64,000 nucleotides of DNA from Caballeronia glathei (GTDB lineage Bacteria > Pseudomonadota > Gammaproteobacteria > Burkholderiales > Burkholderiaceae): positions 1 through 64,000 of the forward strand of contig NZ_JFHC01000006.1 in NCBI RefSeq assembly GCF_000698595.1, given 5' to 3'. Both the position numbers and the translations under genes were made by a program. Below the pieces are notes generated by a model. That model did not search any database. It saw nothing but the letters and a program-made list of their open reading frames with translations, and had not been told where the DNA came from. Below are positions 44,881 through 53,377 of this stretch, piece by piece; the stretch's first letter is position 1, and every line of letters begins with the position of its first letter.

Positions 44881-45636
44881 CTACAGAACCCTCGACTGCT
44901 CGCCCGGGGACGGGCGCTCGCGCGGCTCGTCGCGATGCGACGGCCCCGCTGCCGCGCCGGCCGCGTCGGATTCGATCTTGCGAAAGAGCCACACGGTCTC
45001 GCCCGTCTTGATCTTCGCGCCGTCCTTGAGCTCGACGCCGGTGCTCTCGACGAACTCGCCGTCTGCGAACGTGCCGTTCGTGCTCTGCCGGTCGAACAGT
45101 TCATAGCGGCCCGCGCGGCAGAGGATCACCGCGTGCTCGTCCGACATGGTGCCGTCGGTCAGCAGCAGCACGTCGCACGGCCGGCCGCCTTCGCTTTCGA
45201 CGTCGCCCTTGCCGATCACGTTGCGCCCTTCGTAGAGGATGAACAGGTCGCCCTGGCGTTCCCAGCTGAACGTGACGAGCACGCCCGTGATCTTGCGGCG
45301 CGCGCTTGCCGCGCGGGGCCGCGCGGGGGCGTATTCGTCGCCTGCGTCGAGCCGCGTGGCGGCGGGATCGGGATTGGGCATGCTGCCCGGGGTGATGGTG
45401 GCATTGCGCGACATGGCCGAACTCCTATCGACGTTTTCCCTGAATGTCATCGACGCGGCATCCGCCGAACTCTTTTCCTGCGCCCGGCTTTCGGCGTCGC
45501 ATCGCGGACAGCTCGTCCAGCTCGGGTCCATCGGATGCCCTTTGGGGCACACCGTCTCCGAGCGGCTCGTGCGGGTGGCGGGGCGCCCGCCCGAGATGAG
45601 TCCGCTGATGTAGGACCAGATCGACTTGTCGCTCAT
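44881..45636 (-). CDS. zinc-ribbon plus FHA-domain protein
   Basis: A 251-residue cytoplasmic protein. The N-terminal segment has CPKGHPMDPSWTSCPRCD (C30, H34, C43, C46), a zinc-ribbon. An unstructured linker leads to an FHA domain with NVIGKGDVES, SDEHAVILCRAG and NGTFADGEFVE (about 150-235). FHA domains bind phosphothreonine and would read kinase output. Fha1 is the matching part in T6SS. The ATG is overlapped by the stop of a 74-codon ORF (ATGA). Confidence 0.88.
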   Translation of the reverse strand: MSDKSIWSYISGLISGGRPATRTSRSETVCPKGHPMDPSWTSCPRCDAESRAQEKSSADAASMTFRENVDRSSAMSRNATITPGSMPNPDPAATRLDAGDEYAPARPRAASARRKITGVLVTFSWERQGDLFILYEGRNVIGKGDVESEGGRPCDVLLLTDGTMSDEHAVILCRAGRYELFDRQSTNGTFADGEFVESTGVELKDGAKIKTGETVWLFRKIESDAAGAAAGPSHRDEPRERPSPGEQSRVL

Positions 45637-45857
45637 GGCGTGCGGCCTCCGGTGAGCCGCGCATGCGCATACGCACGCACGGCGCGCGTCTGGAAGGGCA
45701 TCGGTCTCGCGGCGTGAAAGTCGAAGCGCGCGACGCGGCGTCGCGACCGCTTCATGACGGTTGCGCGAACGGCCGCGCAGACGATGCCCGATGCACACGA
45801 GAACACGGCGCCAAGCATCGATGGGCGCCTCGCGGGGAATGACGGAACGGCTTTCAT
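45633..45857 (-). CDS. 74-residue overlapping small ORF, probable membrane peptide
   Basis: This short gene begins in the stop codon of the PP2C gene (ATGA at 45854-45857) and ends in the start codon of the FHA gene (ATGA at 45633-45636), so it is linked by 4-base overlaps on both sides. It starts MKAVPSFPARRPSMLGAVFS; a hydrophobic segment (MLGAVFSCASGIVCAAV) precedes an Arg-rich tail (MKRSRRRVARF). No known family. The double overlap is strong evidence for coupled translation, but it could be a connecting ORF without function. Confidence 0.6.
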   Translation of the reverse strand: MKAVPSFPARRPSMLGAVFSCASGIVCAAVRATVMKRSRRRVARFDFHAARPMPFQTRAVRAYAHARLTGGRTP

Positions 45858-47167
45858 GGTGCGGCCTCGACGGGTTCGGAGGGAGGGGTGCGTTGCGATT
45901 CGGCAGCGGCGGGGGCCGGTGACGTCGACGCTGGCGTTGAAGCCGATGCCGCCACCGTGGACGCCTGCTGCTCGGGCTTTTTCGCGCTCTTTGCCGGCTT
46001 GCGCGCGCGGCTCGTCGCGGGCGTGCTCGCCGCGCTCGGGGCGCTGGCTTTCCTGTCGAGCTGATCGATCCGCGCGGTCAGCGATTCGATCTGCTGCGCG
46101 AGGCTCGCATCGCGTGCACGGTGTTCGGCGGCATCGTTGCGGGCGTCGCGTTCGAGCGCGGCGACACGCGCCTCGATCGGGGAGGGCAGCGCGCCCGCGG
46201 TGGCAGCGGCAGGCGCGGGCGCGGACGGCACCGCGGCTGGTACTGATCCTAGCGACGCTGACGCCGGCGCACCATCTGCGCGATTGCCCTGCGAGGACCG
46301 ATTCGACAGCACGCCCGACCACCCGAGCCACAGCGCCGCAATGACGACCGGCACGCCGATCCCGAAGCGCGCGAGCGCGCTTCGGCTCAGCCATCGCCGC
46401 AAAAGCGAGCCGCCGCTGTTGCACTGAAGCACCTGCACTGTCACGTTGTCTTCTCCGCCGCGCTCGAGCGCGAGCCTCACCAGTTGATCCGCCATGTCCT
46501 GCGGCTGCTGCCCGCCGCGCATCACGGCGGCGATCTCGTCATCGCCGACATATCCGCACAGGCCGTCCGAGCACAGCATGCAGACTTCGCCCGCGCGCAT
46601 GGGCCGCCACGCGCTCACCTCGACCTCGACGCGCGGCGCCTGGCCCATCGCGCGCTCGAGCACGCTCGAATCCGGATGGTCCGCCGCCTGCGCCTCGGTG
46701 AGCATGCCCGCATCGACCATGCGCTGCACGAGGCTGTGATCCTTCGTCAGCCGCTCGAGCACGCCGCCGCGCGTGAGCCGGTACGCGCGGCTGTCGCCCA
46801 CGTGCGCGAGCATGATGCGCGGCCCCGCCGCGAGCAGCGCGACGGCGGTGGCGCCCATGCGCGCGGTCGCGGCGCTGCCCGTCTGGCCGCGCTCGTACAC
46901 GGCTTCGTTCGCCGCCTGAAACGCGCGTTCGAGCGTGGCGCCCGCGTCCTCGACCGAGGTCATGCCGGACAGCCGCTCCTGCAGCGTCTGCACCGTCAGC
47001 TGCGCGGCGAGCGCGCCGCCCGCGTGACCGCCCATGCCGTCGGACACGACGAACACGTCGCAGGCGGGCGCGCGGATCCAGCTCATGCGGTCCTGGTTCT
47101 CGCTGCGCACGTAGCCCGTTTCCGAACGTTGCCCCACCGACCACATGTCTGAATTGGATGTCGCCAT
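45854..47167 (-). CDS. PP2C-type protein phosphatase with membrane anchor and periplasmic tail
   Basis: A 437-residue phosphatase. The N-terminal PP2C domain (1-248) contains all metal-site motifs: ENQDRM, VVSDGMGGHAGG (D43), GDSRAYRL, CSDGLCGYVGDDE and GGEDNVTVQ. A membrane helix follows (GIGVPVVIAALWLGWSGVL, about 268-287), then a Pro/Ala-rich region with a short coiled coil (RVAALERDARNDAAEHRARDA). It should reverse the work of the two kinases, as PppA does in T6SS. The anchor is unusual for PppA-like enzymes. The stop overlaps the next ORF by four bases. Confidence 0.92.
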   Translation of the reverse strand: MATSNSDMWSVGQRSETGYVRSENQDRMSWIRAPACDVFVVSDGMGGHAGGALAAQLTVQTLQERLSGMTSVEDAGATLERAFQAANEAVYERGQTGSAATARMGATAVALLAAGPRIMLAHVGDSRAYRLTRGGVLERLTKDHSLVQRMVDAGMLTEAQAADHPDSSVLERAMGQAPRVEVEVSAWRPMRAGEVCMLCSDGLCGYVGDDEIAAVMRGGQQPQDMADQLVRLALERGGEDNVTVQVLQCNSGGSLLRRWLSRSALARFGIGVPVVIAALWLGWSGVLSNRSSQGNRADGAPASASLGSVPAAVPSAPAPAAATAGALPSPIEARVAALERDARNDAAEHRARDASLAQQIESLTARIDQLDRKASAPSAASTPATSRARKPAKSAKKPEQQASTVAASASTPASTSPAPAAAESQRTPPSEPVEAAP

Positions 47168-47207
47168 ACGTCGCCGCTGCCGCGTGCACGTCGCGTTCGC
47201 TGCCGCG

Positions 47208-48812
47208 CTACGGCACCCTGCGTTCGCCCTCTCCGGAATGTGCCGGGACGTGTGGCTCGCCGGCGCCGTGAACCTCGTAGGCCGTTCGCCCGAAGCGGAC
47301 CACGTCGCCGGGCGCGAGCGTCACCGATGCCTGCGCGAGCCGCGTGTCGTTGCGAAAGGTGCCGTTGCTCGATCCGAGATCGCTCAGGTACAGCGTGCCT
47401 TCCTCGTAGCGAATGCTCGCGTGCTTGCGCGAGACAAACTCGTCGTCCGTCACGATCAGATCGTTCTGCTCGTCCGCGCCGATGCGGATCAGCGGCTTCT
47501 CGATCGGAAAGCGCGTCGTGCGCTTGCGCGGGCCGCCGCTCACGAGCCAGGCGGTGGGCCGCCCCGGCGCGGGCGGTGCAAAGACCGCACCGACGCGCGT
47601 GCCGCCGCGCGCGGGCGGGCGCTCCTGCGCGACGGGCACGACCGCCGGCGTCTTTTCCGGCGGTGGCGGTTCGTGCCGCCTGCGGTACACCCTGAGCGCG
47701 AACAGCGCCACAAGGAGCGCGACGAGTCCGGTGAGAAGCCCCTTCATGTCGATGTTGACGTTGAAGAGCGTGAACGATGCATCGATCCACGGCTTCGCGT
47801 GCGGCGGCTCGGGCGCAGGGCTCGAAGCGGGTGGCGCGACCTGCGCCGGCGCGCTCGCTGCGACGGGCAGCTTCGCCGCGGGTGCCGCGAGCGCGGTGTC
47901 GATGGGAATCAGCGTCACCGCGTGCCCGGGCGATGCGTATTCGAGCACGGCGGATGCGGGCGCCGCGGCGGCGGTACCGCCGACAGTGTCGTAGTCGAAC
48001 TTCACGCTGTACGCAGCCGGCTGCTTCGTGCCGAGCCCGTCCCTTAGGGCATCGGCCAGCTTCGGCGCGCTGTCGACGAGCAGGAACCGGCCGCCCGTCG
48101 TGGTCGAAAGCGACGCGAGCACGCCCGACCATTTTGGTGCAAGCGGGCCGAACGCGATCGCATCGAGCGGGGCCGCTCGCTTTTGCGCGATCGCGACGAG
48201 CGTTTCGCGCGGCATGCGGCTGCCTTCGTCACGGCCGTCGGAGATCACGATCAGGCGCTTCGGGCCGCGCGCCGGATCGTTCGCGAGGCGCGACATCGCG
48301 ATCGCAATCGCGTCGAAGAGCTTCGTCTTGCCGTCGCGTCCGCCTTCGGCGCGAATGCCGTCGATCACGCGCAGCGACGCCGCGGGGTCGGCGGAAAAGG
48401 GCGAGAGCGGCGTGATGTCCGAGCCGAACGACATGATGCCGATGCGCAGGTCCGGGCGCGGCGTGGCGAGCACGTCGGCGAGCGCGGCCTTGATCGGTTC
48501 GACCGCATGCTGCATCGAGCCGCTGCGGTCGATGCAGATGAGCACGAGCGTGGCGAGCTCGGGAGAGACGGTGGCGGGGCTCACGGCGGCGGCCGCGACG
48601 CGCGTCTGCCCGCCGTTGCTCGCGAGGCGCAGGTGGAAGGCAGCGGGGGGCGGCGCTTCGTCGGGAGAGCGCACGGTAACGATGACCGATCCCGGCTTCG
48701 GTTCTTCGACGGCGACGGCCTGGAGCTCCGCCGCGAACGACGAGACGAACATGGCGCAGCTCGCGAGCAGAAGGCCGACGAGCCATGCGGTGCGAATTCG
48801 AGGCGTGCTCAC
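47208..48812 (-). CDS. VWA domain / transmembrane / cytoplasmic FHA protein
   Basis: A 534-residue protein with a signal segment (WLVGLLLASCAMFVSSFAA), a von Willebrand A domain (about 88-265) with intact MIDAS DRSGS (95-99) and ISDGRDEGS, a Pro-rich spacer, a membrane helix (GLLTGLVALLVALFAL, 358-376) and a C-terminal FHA domain (IRIGADEQNDLIV, SRKHASI, SSNGTFRND). It thus places a ligand-binding VWA outside and a phosphothreonine reader inside. GTG 48812 with GGAGGG six bases upstream is preferred; ATG 48833 is an alternative. It is the first gene of the leftward operon. Confidence 0.9.
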   Translation of the reverse strand: MSTPRIRTAWLVGLLLASCAMFVSSFAAELQAVAVEEPKPGSVIVTVRSPDEAPPPAAFHLRLASNGGQTRVAAAAVSPATVSPELATLVLICIDRSGSMQHAVEPIKAALADVLATPRPDLRIGIMSFGSDITPLSPFSADPAASLRVIDGIRAEGGRDGKTKLFDAIAIAMSRLANDPARGPKRLIVISDGRDEGSRMPRETLVAIAQKRAAPLDAIAFGPLAPKWSGVLASLSTTTGGRFLLVDSAPKLADALRDGLGTKQPAAYSVKFDYDTVGGTAAAAPASAVLEYASPGHAVTLIPIDTALAAPAAKLPVAASAPAQVAPPASSPAPEPPHAKPWIDASFTLFNVNIDMKGLLTGLVALLVALFALRVYRRRHEPPPPEKTPAVVPVAQERPPARGGTRVGAVFAPPAPGRPTAWLVSGGPRKRTTRFPIEKPLIRIGADEQNDLIVTDDEFVSRKHASIRYEEGTLYLSDLGSSNGTFRNDTRLAQASVTLAPGDVVRFGRTAYEVHGAGEPHVPAHSGEGERRVP

Positions 48813-49051
48813 AGTCCCTCCGCGCGCGACCATGATGCGGATTTCGAGGGACGCGGCCCGCTCCTCGCGTTGCTGCTTCTGCTGCTTCTCGCGCCGCTTC
48901 TCGCGCTCACGCACACGCGCTCGTGCGCGCCGTGCGATGCGTCGTTCAATCCGTTGTCGCGCCCGCGCGGGCGGATGCCGGCAGCGGGCGCCCTGCCGCG
49001 CCGAGGTCCCGGCGGCGCGTCAGGAAAATTGTGCGTAACTAACGAATTCAT

Positions 49052-49080
49052 GTGTAGAAGACCGCCCGGACTTTGTCAAG
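49052..49080 (-). promoter_or_regulatory. candidate promoter of the leftward signalling operon
   Basis: On the minus strand a perfect -35 TTGACA (49080-49075), a 17-base spacer and TACACA (49057-49052, three of six matching TATAAT). Transcription would begin near 49045, leaving a leader of about 230 bases. Confidence 0.5.
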
Positions 49081-49213
49081 ATAGCGCCTGATTTCAAGGC
49101 GTTTTATCGTCGAGCATCATTTCATTCTGCTCGCTTGACTTTCATTAAAGCCCAAATCGTGAGCGTGTTGGAGACATTGTTCCGGCGACTTCGGCCACAC
49201 CGTGTAGTCATCC

Positions 49214-49242
49214 TTGACATCCGAATCGGCGTGCTCTATCCC
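49214..49242 (+). promoter_or_regulatory. candidate promoter of the rightward eCIS operon
   Basis: A perfect TTGACA (49214-49219), a 17-base spacer and TATCCC (49237-49242) lie about 180 bases before the first eCIS gene. Together with the oppositely oriented candidate at 49052-49080 it forms a divergent pair with about 135 bases between the -35 boxes, a suitable space for a shared regulator. Confidence 0.5.
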
Positions 49243-49424
49243 TCTAATCGTCTGGAACACAGGCGGTTGTGACGGTCGGCAGGACAGAAACTGCTCTCTG
49301 CATTCACTCGGGCGATATCAATCGCCGCTCACGTTGCATCGCTCGTTCACAATCGCACGCGACCGGGGCCCGTCAGCCGTCGGGATGCTGTGGCAGAAAA
49401 CACCGGGACGGCATACGAGGCTTT

Positions 49425-50039
49425 ATGATCGACGACCTCGACGAGACGCTTGCGGCATTGCTGAGGCGCGAGCTCGCCCCCGGACTGAGCGAACAGATCC
49501 AGGTGAGCTTCGAGGCGCCCGACGACCAGTTCCCGCCGCAATCGGTCACGACGCCCGCGATCGACCTGTTCCTCTACGACGTCCGCGAGAATCTCGAGCT
49601 GCGCAGCAACGATGCGTACCTCGAGCGCCATCGCGACGGCACGGCGCACCGCATGCCGATCCCGGTGCGCGTCGACGCGTCGTATCTGATCACCGCCTGG
49701 CCGCGCGAGGGACTCGCGAGCCCGGCCGAAGACGAGCATCGCCTGCTGGGCGAAGTCATGCGCGCGCTGTTGCGGCATCGCACGCTGCCACGGGACATCC
49801 TGCGCGGCAGTCTCGCCGCGGGCGATTTGCCGCTGCCGGTGAGCGCGCTGCAACCGGGGCGGCTGCAAAGCCTCGGCGAGTTCTGGCAGGCGATGGGCGG
49901 CAAGCCGAAGGCGGCGATCAACTACACGGTGACGCTGTCGGTGGACGTGGGCATGCCCGAAGCGGTGCGCCTCGTCACGAGCAAGGACTTCTATTTCGAC
50001 GTTGCGCTCGGCCGCGCGGTTGCGCGCCCGGATGCGTGA
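49425..50039 (+). CDS. DUF4255 protein, Pvc16/Afp16-like tail terminator
   Basis: A 204-residue protein with the DUF4255 (Pvc16 N-terminal) pattern: MIDDLDETLAALLRRELAPG at the start, IDLFLYDVRENLELRSND, and LITAWPREG. Pvc16/Afp16 caps the tube and sheath at the distal end and fixes particle length. It is the first gene of the rightward arm, a frequent position in eCIS loci. GAGG lies four to five bases before ATG 49425; upstream in-frame ATGs would add a long unrelated segment. Confidence 0.88.
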   Translation: MIDDLDETLAALLRRELAPGLSEQIQVSFEAPDDQFPPQSVTTPAIDLFLYDVRENLELRSNDAYLERHRDGTAHRMPIPVRVDASYLITAWPREGLASPAEDEHRLLGEVMRALLRHRTLPRDILRGSLAAGDLPLPVSALQPGRLQSLGEFWQAMGGKPKAAINYTVTLSVDVGMPEAVRLVTSKDFYFDVALGRAVARPDA

Positions 50040-50080
50040 GCTTTCGTGTTGGCGGGTATTGACTGAAAGGGGACCTGTCT

Positions 50081-52024
50081 ATGTCAAGCGCTACCTATTC
50101 CGCTCCTGGCGTCTACGTGGAGGAGGTTCCGTCTGCGCAGCAGCCGATCGCAGGCGTGGGCACGAACGTGGTCGGCTTTATCGGCATCGTGCCGTCGAAG
50201 GTCTATGTTCCGGTGCCCAATCCGGACTATGACCCGGTGCTCGCGCGCGCAAAACTCCAGCGCGATGCGATCGCGGCGAAGCTTCAGGCAGGCACGCAAC
50301 TCGGTGATGCCGAGAAAGCGGCGCTCGCGGAACAGGCGAAGCAGGCCGAGGTCGACTTTCAGGCCAAGCTGCAGCGGCACTCCACCGCGCAGGCGGCGAT
50401 GCGTGCGAAGGCGCAGGACGCGCGCACGGAAGTGACGAAGCGGGAGACGGCGGCGTCCGACGCCGAACAACAACTCGGCAAGGCAAAGGATGCACTGAAA
50501 AACGCGACCGCCGAGACGAAGGAAAAACTCGAAGACGACCTCGCCGCCGCGGAACGAGCGAATACGCTTGCCCAACAGGCGCTCTTCGACGCGCGTGCCG
50601 CTGCACGCGATCTCCAGGCAGCGGCCGACGACAACCAGCGCGCCTTCGACGATGCAAGCACGAAGGAGACGCCGCCTCCCGAAGCCGCGAAGCCGGCCGC
50701 GGCCGCGGCGGCGACTGCGGCGGCCGGGGGAGAAGGCGCCGGATCGGTGAAGGAAGGCGGCAAAAAGCCCGTCGAAACGGAGGATGAGGCGTTCAGGGAC
50801 CCTGATCCGGACGAGGTCGAAAAGCTCGTCGGCCCGTCGTTTCTGCAGCCGTTCATCCTGCAGCCGGTCGCAGTGGACGTGCCTGTCTGCGAAACGAAAT
50901 TCTGCACGAACTTCACGGAGTACACGCGGCGCTTCGGCTCGTTCTCGGCGTATCGGTCCGAGCCGGATCAGCCGGCGCCGGCGAATCCCGACAGGTGGGT
51001 CTTCAGCCCGCTGCATCCGGGCCACCACGCGCTCACGCATGCGCTCAACGGCTTTTTCCGCAATGGCGGAACGAAGGCGTTCGTCGCGCGCATCGAGAGG
51101 CTCGACCAGCTGGAAAAGGCGCTCGACCAGTTCGAATCGATCGACGACCTCGCGATCATCGCCGCACCGGGGCTGCCGAAGCTGCCGGGCGTGTGGTCGG
51201 ACCTCATGGACCGTGTCGAGAAGCGCAGGACCTGCTTCGCGATCCTCGACAGCCGGGAGGTGGTCAACAACGGAGAGGACGAGGATCTCGCCATCGACCA
51301 GCTCGACTATTCGAGCGCGTCGACCAAGCCCGCGCTGCCGCGTGTGTCGAAGAACGCCGCGTTCTACTTTCCGCACATCCAGGTGGTCGATCCTGCCAAG
51401 CAGTTGCAGGATCTGGACCCCCGGCGCAAGGTCGCGCCGAAGTATCGCGGGCTCACCTACGTGCCGCCGAGCGGGCATGTCGCAGGCATCTACGCGCGCA
51501 CCGATACCGAGCGCGGCGTGCACAAGGCACCGGCGAACTGCGTGGTGCGCGGCGCACTGGAGGTGAAGTACTACGTCAGCAAGCCGATTCAGGAACAGCT
51601 CAATCCGCAGGGCGTCAACGCGATCAGGATCATGAACGGCGCGGTCACCGTGTGGGGCGCGCGCACGATCGGCGGCGACGCCAACAGCGAGTGGAAATAC
51701 GTGAGCGTGCGGCGCCTGTTCCTGTTCCTGCAGAAGTCGATCGAGGAGGGCACGCAGTGGATCGTCTTCGAGCCGAACGATGAAGCGCTCTGGGGCAAGA
51801 TCCGCCTGAACATCACCGCGTTTCTCACCAATGTGTGGCGCACGGGCGCGCTCTTCGGCACGGCGCCCGAGCAGGCGTTCTACGTGAAGTGCGATGCCGA
51901 GCTGAATCCGCCGGAGGTGCGCGACGTCGGGCAGGTGGTGTGCGAGATCGGCGTGGCGATCGTGCGGCCCGCGGAGTTCGTGATCTTCCGCATCACGCAA
52001 TCGACCGGGATGAACAAGGCGTGA
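50081..52024 (+). CDS. contractile sheath protein with coiled-coil insertion
   Basis: A 647-residue tail sheath protein. The standard N-terminus (YSAPGVYVEEVPSAQQPIAG, 6-25) and the sheath body (FTEYTRRFGSFSAY, 278-291; KPIQEQLNPQGVNAIRIMNG; TVWGARTIGGDANSEWKYVSVRRL; AEFVIFRITQS at the end) are typical of Afp2/Pvc2. Between them residues about 50-245 form a large insert: a Lys/Glu/Ala heptad-rich coiled coil (52-192) and an Ala/Pro/Gly-rich linker. Usual sheaths have only a short loop here. The strong ribosome-binding site GGGGACC supports the start. Confidence 0.93.
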   Translation: MSSATYSAPGVYVEEVPSAQQPIAGVGTNVVGFIGIVPSKVYVPVPNPDYDPVLARAKLQRDAIAAKLQAGTQLGDAEKAALAEQAKQAEVDFQAKLQRHSTAQAAMRAKAQDARTEVTKRETAASDAEQQLGKAKDALKNATAETKEKLEDDLAAAERANTLAQQALFDARAAARDLQAAADDNQRAFDDASTKETPPPEAAKPAAAAAATAAAGGEGAGSVKEGGKKPVETEDEAFRDPDPDEVEKLVGPSFLQPFILQPVAVDVPVCETKFCTNFTEYTRRFGSFSAYRSEPDQPAPANPDRWVFSPLHPGHHALTHALNGFFRNGGTKAFVARIERLDQLEKALDQFESIDDLAIIAAPGLPKLPGVWSDLMDRVEKRRTCFAILDSREVVNNGEDEDLAIDQLDYSSASTKPALPRVSKNAAFYFPHIQVVDPAKQLQDLDPRRKVAPKYRGLTYVPPSGHVAGIYARTDTERGVHKAPANCVVRGALEVKYYVSKPIQEQLNPQGVNAIRIMNGAVTVWGARTIGGDANSEWKYVSVRRLFLFLQKSIEEGTQWIVFEPNDEALWGKIRLNITAFLTNVWRTGALFGTAPEQAFYVKCDAELNPPEVRDVGQVVCEIGVAIVRPAEFVIFRITQSTGMNKA

Positions 52025-52055
52025 GCGCGTCGAGCCACTCGTTTCGGATCGAACC

Positions 52056-53363
52056 ATGAGAGCGCAGACGCTTCGGGATAGCGCGCACGCCGCGGATGGC
52101 GCGTGGCGCACGCCCGGCCTTCATATCGACTGGCGCGCCGACATGCTCGCCGGACGTCCGCCGCGCTTCACGGGCGTGCCGGTCTTCGCCGGGCTCGTGC
52201 CGCGCGGTGCCTTGCCCGCCGACGCACCGCGCGCATGGCGGTTCGACCGGTGGGAACGCTTTCGCATGGCGTTCGCCGGGGCGCGGCCAAGCGGCCTCCT
52301 GTCGTGCGCCGTGCGGGGGTTCTTCGAAAACGGCGGGGAGCGCTGCGTCGTGGTGCCGGTGCAAGCGGAGATCGCGCAGCCCGCGAACGCCGACGCCGAC
52401 CTGCATGCGCTGCATCTTTCACAAGTGCTCGCGGGAGTGTTCGAGCAAGGCGGCGTGATGGACGATCTCGACGACATCGATCTCGTCTGCGTGCCGGATG
52501 CGATGATGCCCGCCATCAGCGCATTCGACGAGCGGGTGCTCGACGTGCAGAGGCAGGTGGTCGAGCATTGCGGGCGCATGGGCGATCGCTTTGCCATTCT
52601 CGACGCGTTGCCCTCCACGTGCGGCGCATCGCCGCCAACCGATGGCGGCAGCCTGACGCCCGCGCTGCGCGAAGCGATCGCGCAATGGCAGGTGCTGCCG
52701 GCCGCGCACGGCGCGCTCTATTTCCCGTGGATTCTCGTGCCGTCGCCGGATGCGCCAGGCACCGCGCCCGCGACGATGCTCGTGCCGCCATGCGGTCATG
52801 TCGCGGGCATCTATGCGCGCAGCGACCGGCGCGTCGGCGTGCACAAGGCGCCGGCCAACGAACTGGTCGAAGGCGCGCTCGACCTCGCGCTCGACATCAC
52901 CGACGGCGAGCAGGCCGCGCTCAACGAAGCGGGCGTCAACTGCCTGCGCGAATGGCCCGGCTGGGGCATTCGCGTGTGGGGCGCGCGCACGCTGAGCGAC
53001 CGCCCGGAGTCGCTCTACGTGAACGCCACGCGGCTCGTGCTCGGCATTGCGCGCGAACTCGGGCACGCCATGCGCGACCTCGTCTTCGAGCCGCACGATC
53101 CCGCGCTGTGGACCGCGATCGAGGAGCGCATGAGCGGCTGCCTTCGCACGCTCCATCGCGATGGAGCGTTAAAGGGCGACGATGCGTCGGAGGCGTTCTT
53201 CGTCAAGTGCGATGCCGAAACCAATTCAGAGGAAGGGCGCGACGCCGGGAGGGTGGTCGCGCAGGCTGGCCTCGCGATCGTCGCGCCCGCCGAATTCGTC
53301 ATAGTCCGGATCACGCAGAGCGCGAATGGCGTGACCGTTACCGCACCCGCTGCGCAGGCATAG
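52056..53363 (+). CDS. contractile sheath protein, second paralogue
   Basis: A 435-residue sheath protein lacking the insertion found in its upstream neighbour. It shares VWGARTLSDRPESLYVNATRL, CDAETNSEEGRDAGRVV and the C-terminal AEFVIVRITQS. Such second sheath proteins form the baseplate-proximal ring or part of the sheath in Afp/PVC. The N-terminus is divergent (RTPGLHIDWRADMLAGRPP in place of the GVYVEEV motif). It follows its neighbour by 31 bases. Confidence 0.92.
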   Translation: MRAQTLRDSAHAADGAWRTPGLHIDWRADMLAGRPPRFTGVPVFAGLVPRGALPADAPRAWRFDRWERFRMAFAGARPSGLLSCAVRGFFENGGERCVVVPVQAEIAQPANADADLHALHLSQVLAGVFEQGGVMDDLDDIDLVCVPDAMMPAISAFDERVLDVQRQVVEHCGRMGDRFAILDALPSTCGASPPTDGGSLTPALREAIAQWQVLPAAHGALYFPWILVPSPDAPGTAPATMLVPPCGHVAGIYARSDRRVGVHKAPANELVEGALDLALDITDGEQAALNEAGVNCLREWPGWGIRVWGARTLSDRPESLYVNATRLVLGIARELGHAMRDLVFEPHDPALWTAIEERMSGCLRTLHRDGALKGDDASEAFFVKCDAETNSEEGRDAGRVVAQAGLAIVAPAEFVIVRITQSANGVTVTAPAAQA

Positions 53364-53377
53364 AGGAGAGACAGACC

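Noticed and set aside
48809..49051. 80-codon frame ending in GTGA at the VWA-FHA start
   Set aside because: Its ATG lies upstream of the predicted transcription start, it has no ribosome-binding site, and its composition is Arg/Ser/Gly-rich as for shadow frames.
50084..52111. 675-codon minus-strand frame opposite the first sheath gene
   Set aside because: It mirrors the sheath gene, is Arg/His/Leu-rich and lacks any recognisable domain.
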